Part shown: positions 56,733-64,000 of the stretch, one piece after another
How the letters are laid out: each line of letters begins with the position of its first letter
How positions within the stretch are numbered: position 1 is the stretch's first letter
Assembly: GCA_027492585.1 (NCBI GenBank)
Contig: JAPUEK010000001.1
Span: 1 to 64,000 of the forward strand
From: Paracoccaceae bacterium
GTDB taxonomy: Bacteria; Pseudomonadota; Alphaproteobacteria; Rhodobacterales; Rhodobacteraceae
Length of the DNA stretch: 64,000 nucleotides
Direction of reading: 5' to 3'
Translations under genes and position numbers: made by a program
Notes under the pieces: model-generated
The model's input: only the letters and a program-made list of their open reading frames with translations
Databases searched by the model: none
Told to the model about the DNA's origin: nothing

Positions 56733-57047
56733 ATGACCAAGAAGACCTTTACGGACGCGCTGTCGTCCGTTCTCGTGGGCGCTGATCCCATCGCGACCGC
56801 TGACGCCCTGATCGCCGAAACACAGGACGACGCCCCGACCGAAGAACCGAAGCCGCAGAAGATCGGCACCGTCATCGCCGAGATGGTGATGGACGCCGCC
56901 CTGTCCTACGACATGATCGTCAACGCCATTCATGCCCGCTTTCCGGGGTGCAACACATCGGCCCGCAGCGTGGCCTCGGTCGCAGCCCGGATGCGGAAAA
57001 CGGGCGTCGAGGTGCCGATGCGGCGCAAAGGGCAGGCGGTCGCATGA
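56733..57047 (+). CDS. Hypothetical element protein sharing a motif with the RHH protein
   Basis: A 104-residue protein; the ATG at 56733 follows AGGAGA. After an acidic linker, residues about 45-100 (KIGTVIAEMVMDAALSYDMI...RFPGCNTSARSVASVAARMRK) align without gaps to the C-terminal half of the 55076 protein. It overlaps the next gene by 4 bp. Function unknown; possibly nucleic acid binding. Confidence 0.62.
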   Translation: MTKKTFTDALSSVLVGADPIATADALIAETQDDAPTEEPKPQKIGTVIAEMVMDAALSYDMIVNAIHARFPGCNTSARSVASVAARMRKTGVEVPMRRKGQAVA

Positions 57048-57256
57048 AACTGCCCTTCTTGTTGCTGAACAGGGTTGGGTTGACGGAAACCCCGGTCGAG
57101 ACAGCCCGGCGCAGGGCCCGCGCCTTGGTGCAGCAGGTGCAGGAAGCACGGTTTCGAGAAATGCTGCGGGAAGAACAGGCGCAAATGCAGAGTCTGCGTC
57201 AGGCCATGGCCGAGCATCCCAAGCCCAAGCGCCGATGGGCCATCGCGGCTGAGTGA
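57044..57256 (+). CDS. Small helical hypothetical protein
   Basis: A 70-residue protein starting at the ATGA overlap. It is mostly one long amphipathic helix (ETARRRARALVQQVQEARFREML) with a basic tail. Unrecognised. A terminator follows 23 bp later. Confidence 0.55.
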   Translation: MKLPFLLLNRVGLTETPVETARRRARALVQQVQEARFREMLREEQAQMQSLRQAMAEHPKPKRRWAIAAE

Positions 57257-57278
57257 TCCGACCGAAATGGAAGACGAT

Positions 57279-57302
57279 GGGCCCGCTTCGGCGGGCCTTT
57301 TC
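57279..57302 (+). terminator. Terminator between convergent genes
   Basis: GGCCCGC-ttcg-GCGGGCC with a TTCG loop and TTTT. It overlaps the end of the minus-strand 57301 gene by 2 bp. Confidence 0.85.
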
Positions 57303-57786
57303 ATTCCGTCATCAGCGCTTCCACGGCGCGAGTCAGGGATGCGATAGTCGTGTGCCGGTGGCCGATGTATCGGTCGGCCGACCTCTCCATGCGACTTGGC
57401 GCCATGACGAACTTGGTAGGCTGTTCGGTGGCAAGGGTTGGAATGTCGCGCAGGGGGATCATCCACGCCATCGACATGGCGAGGGTTTCGGCGTCCATAA
57501 CCACGGCGATCACGACGCCGGCAGTCATCTCGGAGAAGGTCGCCTTCCTCACGTCGAACTGCACCGTCCTCACCGGCCGGTCGGGCGACAGCAGCCAGGA
57601 CTTGACCTGAACGGGCAGAGCCTTGCCGGTCGCCTTGTCCATAATCACGAGGTCAATCCCGTGGTCGTCGGAGATAGGGCTGAACGGCGACAGGCGCCCG
57701 CCTGATTGTGTCATCAGCGCTGTCGCAACATGAAGCTCGGCGATCTTGCCCCGTTGCGTCGAAGTGAGATTTTCCAGCCGATCCAA
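57301..57786 (-). CDS. PD-(D/E)XK-like nuclease domain protein
   Basis: A 161-residue protein. The start is TTG at 57786, 7 nt after AGGA. Residues about 15-65 show a helix with conserved E (KIAELHVATALM), then DDHGIDLVIMD and LPVQVKSW, which is the D...(E/Q)xK arrangement of the PD-(D/E)XK fold with Q replacing E. It may be a nuclease of a defence or repair type, or an inactive relative. It is divergent from an XRE regulator gene. Confidence 0.6.
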   Translation of the reverse strand: MDRLENLTSTQRGKIAELHVATALMTQSGGRLSPFSPISDDHGIDLVIMDKATGKALPVQVKSWLLSPDRPVRTVQFDVRKATFSEMTAGVVIAVVMDAETLAMSMAWMIPLRDIPTLATEQPTKFVMAPSRMERSADRYIGHRHTTIASLTRAVEALMTE

Positions 57787-57791
57787 GTATG

Positions 57792-57812
57792 TATCCTAAT
57801 ATGGGATAATCC
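57792..57812. promoter_or_regulatory. Operator-like repeats between nuclease and XRE genes
   Basis: TATCC (57792-57796) and GGATA (57804-57808) are inverted around 7 bp, and GGATAATCC (57804-57812) is a palindrome. They sit directly upstream of the nuclease gene and face the XRE gene. Confidence 0.5.
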
Positions 57813-57853
57813 TGATCTGGCATTACCGCTGCCCGCACACTGGGTCAAACGGA

Positions 57854-58090
57854 ATGTGCGGGTTGGCGAAGAGCATCTGGGATGAAGAGTATCGGAAGCT
57901 CATCGACGCGCTGAAAATGGCGCGTAAGTCGGCTGGCCTGACGCAACAGGACGTGGCTGACAGGCTCGGCCGGCCCCAGTCGTTCGTGGCGAAGGTGGAA
58001 GGCTGCGAGAGGCGCCTGGATGTGGTGGAGTTCCTTCACCTGTGCAGGGCGATAGGGGCCGATCCAGCCTCGTTCTTCGAGAACATCTAG
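57854..58090 (+). CDS. XRE family HTH regulator
   Basis: A 78-residue protein that is essentially one XRE/Cro HTH domain (ALKMARKSAGLTQQDVADRLGRPQSFVAKVEGCERRLDVVEF). Size and form match phage repressors and the controller proteins of restriction systems. It is divergent from the PD-(D/E)XK-like gene with 67 bp between them and may control both. Confidence 0.85.
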   Translation: MCGLAKSIWDEEYRKLIDALKMARKSAGLTQQDVADRLGRPQSFVAKVEGCERRLDVVEFLHLCRAIGADPASFFENI

Positions 58091-58197
58091 CTTGGATTGG
58101 GCTTTGCCCAAGCGCTCGGATCATAACATCTTGATCTGACTAAGCTCGAAGGCCGCCGAGCGCGTGACAACTCATTGCAAGGCATACTCGGCAGATA

Positions 58198-58734
58198 CTA
58201 GTCGATGATAAACTGCCGCGCTAAATGCACATCCGTTGTCGCAACCTCAAGAAATGGAATGCGGAGATATTCACAGGCATTCTTGGATGTGGACAGAGAC
58301 AGTCCTTGATGGTCTGATAGTTCTTTGGTGCTAAGATTTGGTCTTTGGCGCGTTGCGTCATTGAGCCTATTCCTTTCTATCTGCTCTGGCGGTGCAGAAA
58401 GATGGATAAGCCCCCGAATGGACATTTTTTCAAATACAGAAGGGTCGATGATTTCAATGCCAGCTTGCGTGTGGATAATCATATGCCCGTCGAGTATTAC
58501 GCGGCCTGCGCTTGGGTCGACCTTGAGCAAAAAACCTGAAACTAAGAGCTGCTGATTCTCGTCAATGTTGTTTGATCGGAGCCCGTCTCGTTCCTCATCG
58601 TTTTTCTTCCGCGCTTCAGCTATTAGACTGCCAGCGGAAAGATGTTGGAAATCTATCAATTCACTAAGCCCTTTAAGAAACGTAGTCTTGCCTACGCCCG
58701 AAATACCTACTATTGCAAGGCGTTTTTGTATCAT
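58198..58734 (-). CDS. P-loop nucleoside/adenylate-kinase-like protein
   Basis: A 178-residue protein with a P-loop at residues 10-18 (GISGVGKTT) and an adenylate-kinase-like body (VILDGHMIIHTQAGIEIIDP; IHLSAPPEQIERNRL). It is the third gene of a minus-strand operon and is coupled to the PIN-GNAT gene by an ATGA overlap. Its role in the module is unknown; it might modify nucleotides or an RNA end. Codon use is much more AT-rich than the chromosome. Confidence 0.7.
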   Translation of the reverse strand: MIQKRLAIVGISGVGKTTFLKGLSELIDFQHLSAGSLIAEARKKNDEERDGLRSNNIDENQQLLVSGFLLKVDPSAGRVILDGHMIIHTQAGIEIIDPSVFEKMSIRGLIHLSAPPEQIERNRLNDATRQRPNLSTKELSDHQGLSLSTSKNACEYLRIPFLEVATTDVHLARQFIID

Positions 58735-60269
58735 ACTGAAAACCCTAAGTTAGACCGCCTCAGCAGTTTTTCTAGATTCTGCGCTGAAATCTCATATATG
58801 GATTGCTGCGGGTTGCCTCTGACGACCCCAATGTCTCGGAGTTCGTCAAGGCCAATTGACGGCTGGATATAGCTGACTAGAAGAAAGTTTATCACTTTCA
58901 CAGGCTTATGGCCTGTTGCTTTCCACTCTTCCAACTGAGCTTCGCTGTAGACGGAGCGCCCGCCTGTTTTAATCATCAAGTCTTTGGTTGACGTGGCCCA
59001 AGTCACTTCTTCCAATATTCCAAGTGCCGTAATCGCCTGCGATGGAAGCTCTTTGGATGTGCTCTTGTAGAAGAATAGAATAGACCCCGCCTCAGCCAGG
59101 TTGGATTGGGCCCTGCACAAGTATACCTTACGAATTGTATTCCCGGGTCGCGTGGGCACTTCTGCCCTGGATGCGCCCATGAAAAGATCACGTTGTCGAG
59201 GATTCCATAGATCGGGAAAGAGTGTGTCGTGGTAGCCTTCTTTGATGGGAATGCCAAAGCCTCGAATTTCACTTTCAGCAAGAAAGCGAGGATAGTTCTT
59301 TCTGGCGGCCTCAAATATGGCTTGTCCTGGGGTCCGTGTAAGCTTGACGCTTGAGAATGACCTTTCGTAGATTAGCTCTCCGTTGGCTTTAGACCCGGCA
59401 TGAGTAAATCCATAATACTCTAGCAGGTTCATCAATGAGACCTGATCTTTATATGTTGTAAGATAGGCAACATTATAATTGTTGGTTTGAGCGAACCAAA
59501 GAACCTGCTTTAATAGTAACTCGCCTAATTTTACACCACGTTTTTCGGGTCGCACTTTGAAGGTGCATACTTTCAGAATTCGTCCAGCCTTTGTTACGGC
59601 ATCGGTATCTGCTGCCGTCTCGTCTTTTCGAACGATTAAGCCTGCCAGCCCATCGTTGTCATACACAACCCAGCAGGGGCGTCTTTGCTTGACGCATTTA
59701 TCTTTCCACCAATCATTGAACTCTTCATATCCATCCCGCAAACTATCGAAAAAGCCATCTTCTAGATTAATTGTATGTGCGGGAACCTCTGCTACATGCC
59801 GGATTGGAACAGTTTTGGGTTCATAGGTCTGTGCCAGCAGGTCCGCGGCGTCACCGACGAAAAGAACGCGCCTTGCAAGATCAGGTGAATGTTTTTGTGC
59901 CCGATCATGCAGTCCTTGATCTTGAGTGACAAGAAAGTCTACCGCATCAATTATGAGGGCGTGCAGAAGTGTCGCATCGACAACATCGTTGTCTTTTCTC
60001 AGGGTCCCAAACTGTCTTTGTAGATCGTCTCTAGTCAGCCCGTGCCGCTTAGCGAGAATTTGGTATTTCTTAATTTTGCTGAGAGAAATCGCGCGACGAC
60101 CGCTATCTTTGTCGCGGGCAATGTCATCGCGCGCCGCTTCGTGAACGAAAACGCCAACTTTATGCTTGGCAGCCAGGCTGTGAAATCTAGCATAGGCCGG
60201 TTCTACGGCGTGATTGTCCTCTAGGCCTATTAGGATATTCGTATCAATGAGATACGATTGCTGACTCAT
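58731..60269 (-). CDS. PIN-GNAT-ASCH-like fusion protein
   Basis: A 512-residue, three-domain protein. Residues 1-150 are a PIN ribonuclease domain with all four acidic residues visible: D9 (LIDTN), E44 (VHEAA), D98 (VVDATLL) and D117 (VTQDQG). Residues about 195-305 are a GNAT acetyltransferase (VCTFKVRPEKRGVKLGELLL; LLEYYGFTHAG). Residues about 370-500 look like a PUA/ASCH-type RNA-binding unit (RKVYLCRAQSNLAEAGSILF; ALGILEEVTWA). The start at 60269 overlaps the XRE-ASCH gene by 26 bp. Probably the toxin or effector of a toxin-antitoxin or defence module. Confidence 0.8.
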   Translation of the reverse strand: MSQQSYLIDTNILIGLEDNHAVEPAYARFHSLAAKHKVGVFVHEAARDDIARDKDSGRRAISLSKIKKYQILAKRHGLTRDDLQRQFGTLRKDNDVVDATLLHALIIDAVDFLVTQDQGLHDRAQKHSPDLARRVLFVGDAADLLAQTYEPKTVPIRHVAEVPAHTINLEDGFFDSLRDGYEEFNDWWKDKCVKQRRPCWVVYDNDGLAGLIVRKDETAADTDAVTKAGRILKVCTFKVRPEKRGVKLGELLLKQVLWFAQTNNYNVAYLTTYKDQVSLMNLLEYYGFTHAGSKANGELIYERSFSSVKLTRTPGQAIFEAARKNYPRFLAESEIRGFGIPIKEGYHDTLFPDLWNPRQRDLFMGASRAEVPTRPGNTIRKVYLCRAQSNLAEAGSILFFYKSTSKELPSQAITALGILEEVTWATSTKDLMIKTGGRSVYSEAQLEEWKATGHKPVKVINFLLVSYIQPSIGLDELRDIGVVRGNPQQSIYEISAQNLEKLLRRSNLGFSV

Positions 60270-61047
60270 GTTGGAGAGCCTTTCGCAGATCGCGCTTAGC
60301 ATAAAGGAACGACTGTGGAGGCTCGAAGCCGAACTGCTCCCTCAGTTCCGCCAGTGGGATGGGCCTCGACAAGGGTCGCACATCATCAAAAACGAGAACG
60401 TAGCCGAAATCAAGCCCTTCGAAATACTTGTCAAAGTCGTCTTTCCCGATGGACGCATGTTCCTCGAACTTAGTCCATATTTGATAAACAGGGAGCTTTA
60501 GGACATTCTTAATCTCCGCGATACCGACCATTGCGCGGACTGGAGACGTCGAATAGATGTATGCCATCGCCCCCCTGGGTGCTGACACCGGAAACCGTCT
60601 CCGTAACTCGACCGTCTTGTCGCCAGAGAGGATCTTGTCGGAGTATTGGGGGCGGATGGACAGGACAACATCCCGTTGAGGACGAAAAGGCTCGTCGCCC
60701 AAGAGCGGCAGGACGAGCTGGTCGTCGTCACCGCACTCAACGTCAAAAGCATCGCGGATATGGAGGGCTAGTGGAGTGCCCGCTGGGAACGAGGCGTCTA
60801 TGCGCAGCGATGCGCCTAGGGCTTCCACATACTTCTTGACCGTGGACAGATGGACGTCGCTTCCGTGCTCGATCTTCGATATTGCAGCCTGCTGAATGTT
60901 AAGACGGGAGGCCATATCAACTTGAGTGAGCCCAGACAGCATCCTAAGACGCTTGAGGGAAGGGCCAATTTCGGCTTCTTCGCGGTTGCCGTCAGACGGG
61001 GACGCCTCGATGACTTTTCCTGTGAGCTTGCCCATGCCTGACGCCAT
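60244..61047 (-). CDS. XRE HTH - ASCH domain protein (antitoxin/regulator)
   Basis: A 267-residue protein. Residues about 28-85 are an XRE HTH (SLKRLRMLSGLTQVDMASRL). Residues about 127-240 are an ASCH domain with the signature G-x-K-x-x-E-x-R (SGDKTVELRR) in VLSIRPQYSDKILSGDKT. The start is placed at 61047; upstream frame rejected for lack of a start site. No strong ribosome site. It heads the operon, has a palindromic operator upstream, and probably regulates it and neutralises the PIN-GNAT product. Confidence 0.8.
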   Translation of the reverse strand: MASGMGKLTGKVIEASPSDGNREEAEIGPSLKRLRMLSGLTQVDMASRLNIQQAAISKIEHGSDVHLSTVKKYVEALGASLRIDASFPAGTPLALHIRDAFDVECGDDDQLVLPLLGDEPFRPQRDVVLSIRPQYSDKILSGDKTVELRRRFPVSAPRGAMAYIYSTSPVRAMVGIAEIKNVLKLPVYQIWTKFEEHASIGKDDFDKYFEGLDFGYVLVFDDVRPLSRPIPLAELREQFGFEPPQSFLYAKRDLRKALQHESAIVSH

Positions 61048-61085
61048 TTTTTTTCTACTATGATTGGCCGTTAGGGTAGCAGAAT

Positions 61086-61111
61086 GCGATATTCCGTGCA
61101 AGGAATATCGC
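61086..61111. promoter_or_regulatory. Perfect inverted repeat operator upstream of the XRE-ASCH operon
   Basis: GCGATATTCC (61086-61095) and GGAATATCGC (61102-61111) are perfect 10-bp arms around 6 bp, 39 bp upstream of the XRE-ASCH start. It is a likely binding site for the XRE protein. Confidence 0.8.
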
Positions 61112-61250
61112 GCCCCACAGCAAGGACGCTGGTTCAAGCCCGTGGAAGTCGGCCCGTTCTGAGAGGGCTTTTGGTCCAGATCGGGTCTGAAACTCCGAGG
61201 ATCGTCAAAAAGGCCAAGAAAATAAGGCCCCGGAGCGTTCTGACACTGTA

Positions 61251-61258
61251 ATCGACAA
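61251..61258 (+). repeat. attR core
   Basis: ATCGACAA, the second copy of the att core; TTAC-ATG of gp15 follows. GACAC (61242-61246) precedes it on the element side. Confidence 0.88.
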
Positions 61259-61262
61259 TTAC

Positions 61263-63524
61263 ATGCCGCTGTCGGACTGGCGCGAGGGGCTCGATCATGC
61301 CGATGCGGGATGGGGTTCGATCCATGATATCGGCTATCTGAAGGCCAATATCGCCGGGGGGGAGGGCTTCGACTGGTTCTATGACGGGCCGGAAGGCGAG
61401 GCGGCGCAGCTTCGCAAGCCCATTCAGGACGGGGAGTTCGGCGAGGATTGGGTCTACCGCTACAAGGATCTGCGCGGCTGGTGGGGGAACCAGCACCACA
61501 ACCGCATCGGCGGGGTGCGGGCGGTGGCGCCGACGGCCTGGGTGCCGGGCTCCAAGCCGATCCGTTTCACCGAGTTCGGCTGCGCGGCGGTGGACAAGGG
61601 TGCCAACCAGCCGAACCGCTTCCTCGACCTCAAATCTTCCGAATCCGGACTGCCGAAGTATTCGACGGGCGCGCGGGATGATCTGATGCAGATGGCCTAC
61701 CATCAGGCCATGCAGGAATTCTGGACCGATCCGGCCAACAATCCGGTGTCGATCACTTATGGCGGACCGATGGTGGATTTCGCCCGCTCGACCGCCTGGG
61801 CCTGGGATGCGCGACCTTTTCCGGCCTTTCCGGCGATGGAGAGCCTGTGGAGCGACGGGACGAATTACGATGCCGGACACTGGCTGAACGGGCGGGTGGG
61901 CAACCAGAGCCTTGCGGCGGTGATCGGGGAGCTGTGCGAAGCTTCCGGGGTGAAGAGCGCCGATCTGACGGCGGCGGACGGGGTGGTGCGGGGCTATGCC
62001 CTGCGCGAGGTGGGGGCCGCGCGCGCGGCACTTCAGCCGCTGCTGCTGGCGGAGGGCGTCGATGCGGTCGAGCGCGAGGGAAGGCTGCATTTCCGCAAGC
62101 GGAAACCCGGTCATCCTGTGGTGTTGGACCCGGCCGGGCTGGCGCTTGCGGAGGAGGTCGAGGGCAGCCTCGAGCTGACGCGCAGCGGGCTTTTCGACCG
62201 GCAGGACCGCATCCGGTTGTCCTTTCCCGAGGCGGAGGGGGATTTCAGCGTGCGGACGGTCGATGCTGTCTCACCCGATGCAATTACCGATGCGGTTTCG
62301 GAAAGCGAATTGCCGATGCTGCTGACCCGTGCCGAGGCGATTTCGGTCGCCGAACGGTGGCTGGCGGAGGCGCGGGTAGCGCGGGATGGCGCGCGCTTTG
62401 TCCTGCCGCCATCGCTGGCGGAGGTCGGGGCGGGGGATGTGGTCTCCCTCTCCGGCAAGAGCTACCGGATCGACCGGATCGAGCAATCCGGCCTCCAGAT
62501 CGCCGAGGCGGTGCGGGTGGAGCCCGCCGTCTACCAGCGGGCGGAGGTGGAGCGGGTGGCGCGCAAGGCGGTGCCTTTCCTGGCCCCGCTGCCGGTCTTT
62601 CCGCTGTTTCTCGACCTGCCGCTTCTGACCGGCACGGAGGCGCCTCATGCCCCGCATCTTGCGGTCTCGGCCAAGCCCTGGCCGGGGACGGTCGGGCTCT
62701 GGAGTTCGGTGAGCGATGACGGCTATGCGCTCAATACCAGGGCAGAACAGCCGGCGGTGATCGGGCGGACGCTGAACGCGCTTGCGGCGGCCCCGGCGGG
62801 CAGGTGGGACCGGGGGCCGGCGCTTCAGGTGCTGCTGGAAAGCGGCAGTCTCAGCTCCGCTTCCGATCCGGCGGTCTTTGCCGGGGCCAATGCGGTGGCG
62901 ATCGGCGACGGCAGCTCTGGCACCTGGGAGGTGTTCCAGTTCACCGAGGCGCTTCTGACCGCGCCGAAGACTTACGAGCTGTCGAAGCGGCTGCGCGGGC
63001 AGGCCGGGACCGATGGGGGGATGCCTGCGGAATGGCCTGCGGGATCGCTGGTGGTACTGCTCGATGCGGCGCTGCGCCAGATTGACCTGCCCCTGTCGGC
63101 GCGCGGGCTGGCGCGGCATTACCGGATTGCGCCGCTCGACCGGGGCTATCAGGCGGGCGATGCCGTGCAGCGGGTGGAAAGCTTCGACGGGATCGGGCTT
63201 CGGCCTTATCCGGTGGCGCATCTGCGGGCGAAGGGACAGCCGGGGGCGGAGATCGCGCTGCAATGGGTGCGGCGGACGCGGATCGACGGGGATAGCTGGC
63301 AATCGGTCGAGGTGCCGCTCGGCGAGGAGAGCGAAGCCTACCGCATCCGCGTCCTTTCGGGCGCCGCAGTTCTGCGGGAAACCATCGTGGCGACACCGGG
63401 CTGGTCCTATACCGCGGCGATGCAGCTGGCCGATACCCCCTCCGGCCCGGTGACGCTGGAGGTCTCGCAAGTCTCGCAGCGGTTCGGGCCGGGGCCGGCA
63501 CGGGGAGTGGTTCTCGCCTTCTGA
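61263..63524 (+). pseudogene. GTA gp15 gene, 3' fragment
   Basis: The remaining 754 codons of gp15, open without interruption. It begins MPLSDWREGLDHADAGWGS, directly completing the IDN at the att core, and runs through the TIM-barrel-like, phage-tail and C-terminal receptor-binding regions (LSFPEAEGDFSVRTVDAV; RYRIAPLDRGYQAGDAVQ). The frame is also open to 61191 in the element but has no start there. An ATG lies at 61263 with no clear ribosome site, so separate expression is doubtful. No decay is visible, suggesting recent insertion or selection to keep it. Confidence 0.92.
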
Positions 63525-63595
63525 GGCACCGGACGGGGTGGCTTTTGGTCGGCGCGGGCCTGTGCTAGTCTTGTGCCGAAAGAGAGGGACACATC

Positions 63596-64000
63596 GTGTT
63601 CGAATCCAAAGCCAGATTGAGCCAGATCGACCCCGTCTGGACCCGCGTCAGGGATGAAGCCTTCGAAATGGTCCGGACCGAGCCGCTGCTCGGCGGGCTC
63701 GTCCATTCGAGCCTTCTTCACCATCCGAGCCTTGAGCGCGCCTTGGCCTACCGCTTTTCGCTGAAGCTTGCCTCCGGCGAGATGAGCGAGCAGATCCTGC
63801 GGGAAATCGCGGATGAGGCCTATGCCGGGGACCCCGATCTTGGCCAATGCGCGCGGGCCGATATTACCGCCGTCTTCGACCGGGACCCGGCCTGCCATCG
63901 GTTCATCCAGCCGATCCTGTTCTTCAAAGGGTTTCAGGCAGTGCAAGCCTATCGCGTCGGCCACTGGCTCTGGCAGAACGGCCGCAAGGATATGGCCTAT
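63596..64000 (+). CDS. cysE: Serine O-acetyltransferase CysE (3' end outside window)
   Basis: The first 135 residues. A GTG start at 63596 follows AGAGAGGGAC. The N-terminal helical domain is typical (DPVWTRVRDEAFEMVRTEPL; FKGFQAVQAYRVGHWLW), with the hexapeptide-repeat domain beyond the window. CysE makes O-acetylserine for cysteine synthesis. It lies just after gp15, as in other Rhodobacteraceae GTA loci. Confidence 0.9.
   Translation, partial: MFESKARLSQIDPVWTRVRDEAFEMVRTEPLLGGLVHSSLLHHPSLERALAYRFSLKLASGEMSEQILREIADEAYAGDPDLGQCARADITAVFDRDPACHRFIQPILFFKGFQAVQAYRVGHWLWQNGRKDMAY

Larger units (their letters stand above)
45858..61258. mobile_element. 15.4-kb PICI-like satellite integrated in GTA gp15
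   Basis: Bounded by the 8-bp direct repeat ATCGACAA (45858-45865 and 61251-61258); one period is 15,393 bp. Gene order from the left: tyrosine integrase, AlpA-like HTH, small gene, second HTH, primase-polymerase/helicase, iteron region, two terminase-small-like genes, a run of small overlapping genes, then regulator and cargo genes. No capsid, portal, tail or lysis genes are present. This resembles phage-inducible islands rather than a full prophage. Some stretches (51500-51800 and 58200-60250) are visibly AT-richer than the chromosome. Confidence 0.9.

Noticed and set aside
61125..61145. GGTTCAAGCCC near attR resembling a tRNA T-arm, suggesting tRNA-end integration
   Set aside because: No other tRNA arms are nearby, and the att core is clearly inside gp15 where both halves rejoin in frame.

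Overview
The window is a stretch of chromosome from a GC-rich alphaproteobacterium, almost certainly of the Rhodobacteraceae. The evidence is the gene order yajC-secD-secF-Mth938, a ccmABCD-ccmG cluster, aerobic aconitase, and a full gene transfer agent (GTA) head-tail cluster of the Rhodobacter capsulatus type, lying between mltG and cysE-like genes. No rRNA, tRNA or CRISPR array was seen.

Layout. 1-2303: end of an ABC importer operon of the NMT1/THI5 (thiamine precursor) type. 3081-8710: Atm1-type exporter, then the conserved YfgM-BamB-Der block. 8723-10991 (minus): a GIY-YIG protein and serS. 11304-14695: Sec accessory genes. 15791-18549: cytochrome c maturation. 19040-21793 (minus): acnA. 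22070-29520: DUF1223 protein, a lipid A-type acyltransferase, and an RND efflux pump with its TetR repressor. 29767-32207: fabF and mltG. 32526-34106: an orphan PAAR-metallopeptidase (candidate type VI effector) followed by a candidate Tat-exported partner. 34243-45884 and 61263-63524: the GTA cluster from small terminase (gp1) to gp15. 63596-64000: start of cysE.

The main event is a 15.4-kb integrated element (45858-61258) inside the GTA gp15 gene. The two gp15 pieces join at an 8-bp direct repeat, ATCGACAA, to rebuild one open frame of 1298 codons. The reconstructed attP carries GACAC/GTGTC placed symmetrically 4 bp either side of that core. The element has a tyrosine integrase, AlpA/excisionase-like HTH proteins, a primase-polymerase/helicase, an iteron-rich inverted-repeat region that looks like a replication origin, two terminase-small-subunit-like proteins and many small overlapping genes, but no capsid or tail genes. 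This is the profile of a phage satellite (PICI-like). Its right end carries cargo: a PD-(D/E)XK-like protein with a divergent XRE regulator, and a three-gene minus-strand operon encoding XRE-ASCH, PIN-GNAT-ASCH-like and P-loop kinase proteins. That operon looks like a toxin-antitoxin or defence module. It is visibly richer in A+T than its surroundings and has a perfect inverted repeat in front of it.

Biologically, insertion should abolish full-length gp15 and so GTA infectivity, while excision would restore it exactly. The satellite could therefore act as a reversible switch on GTA. This is inference from sequence only.
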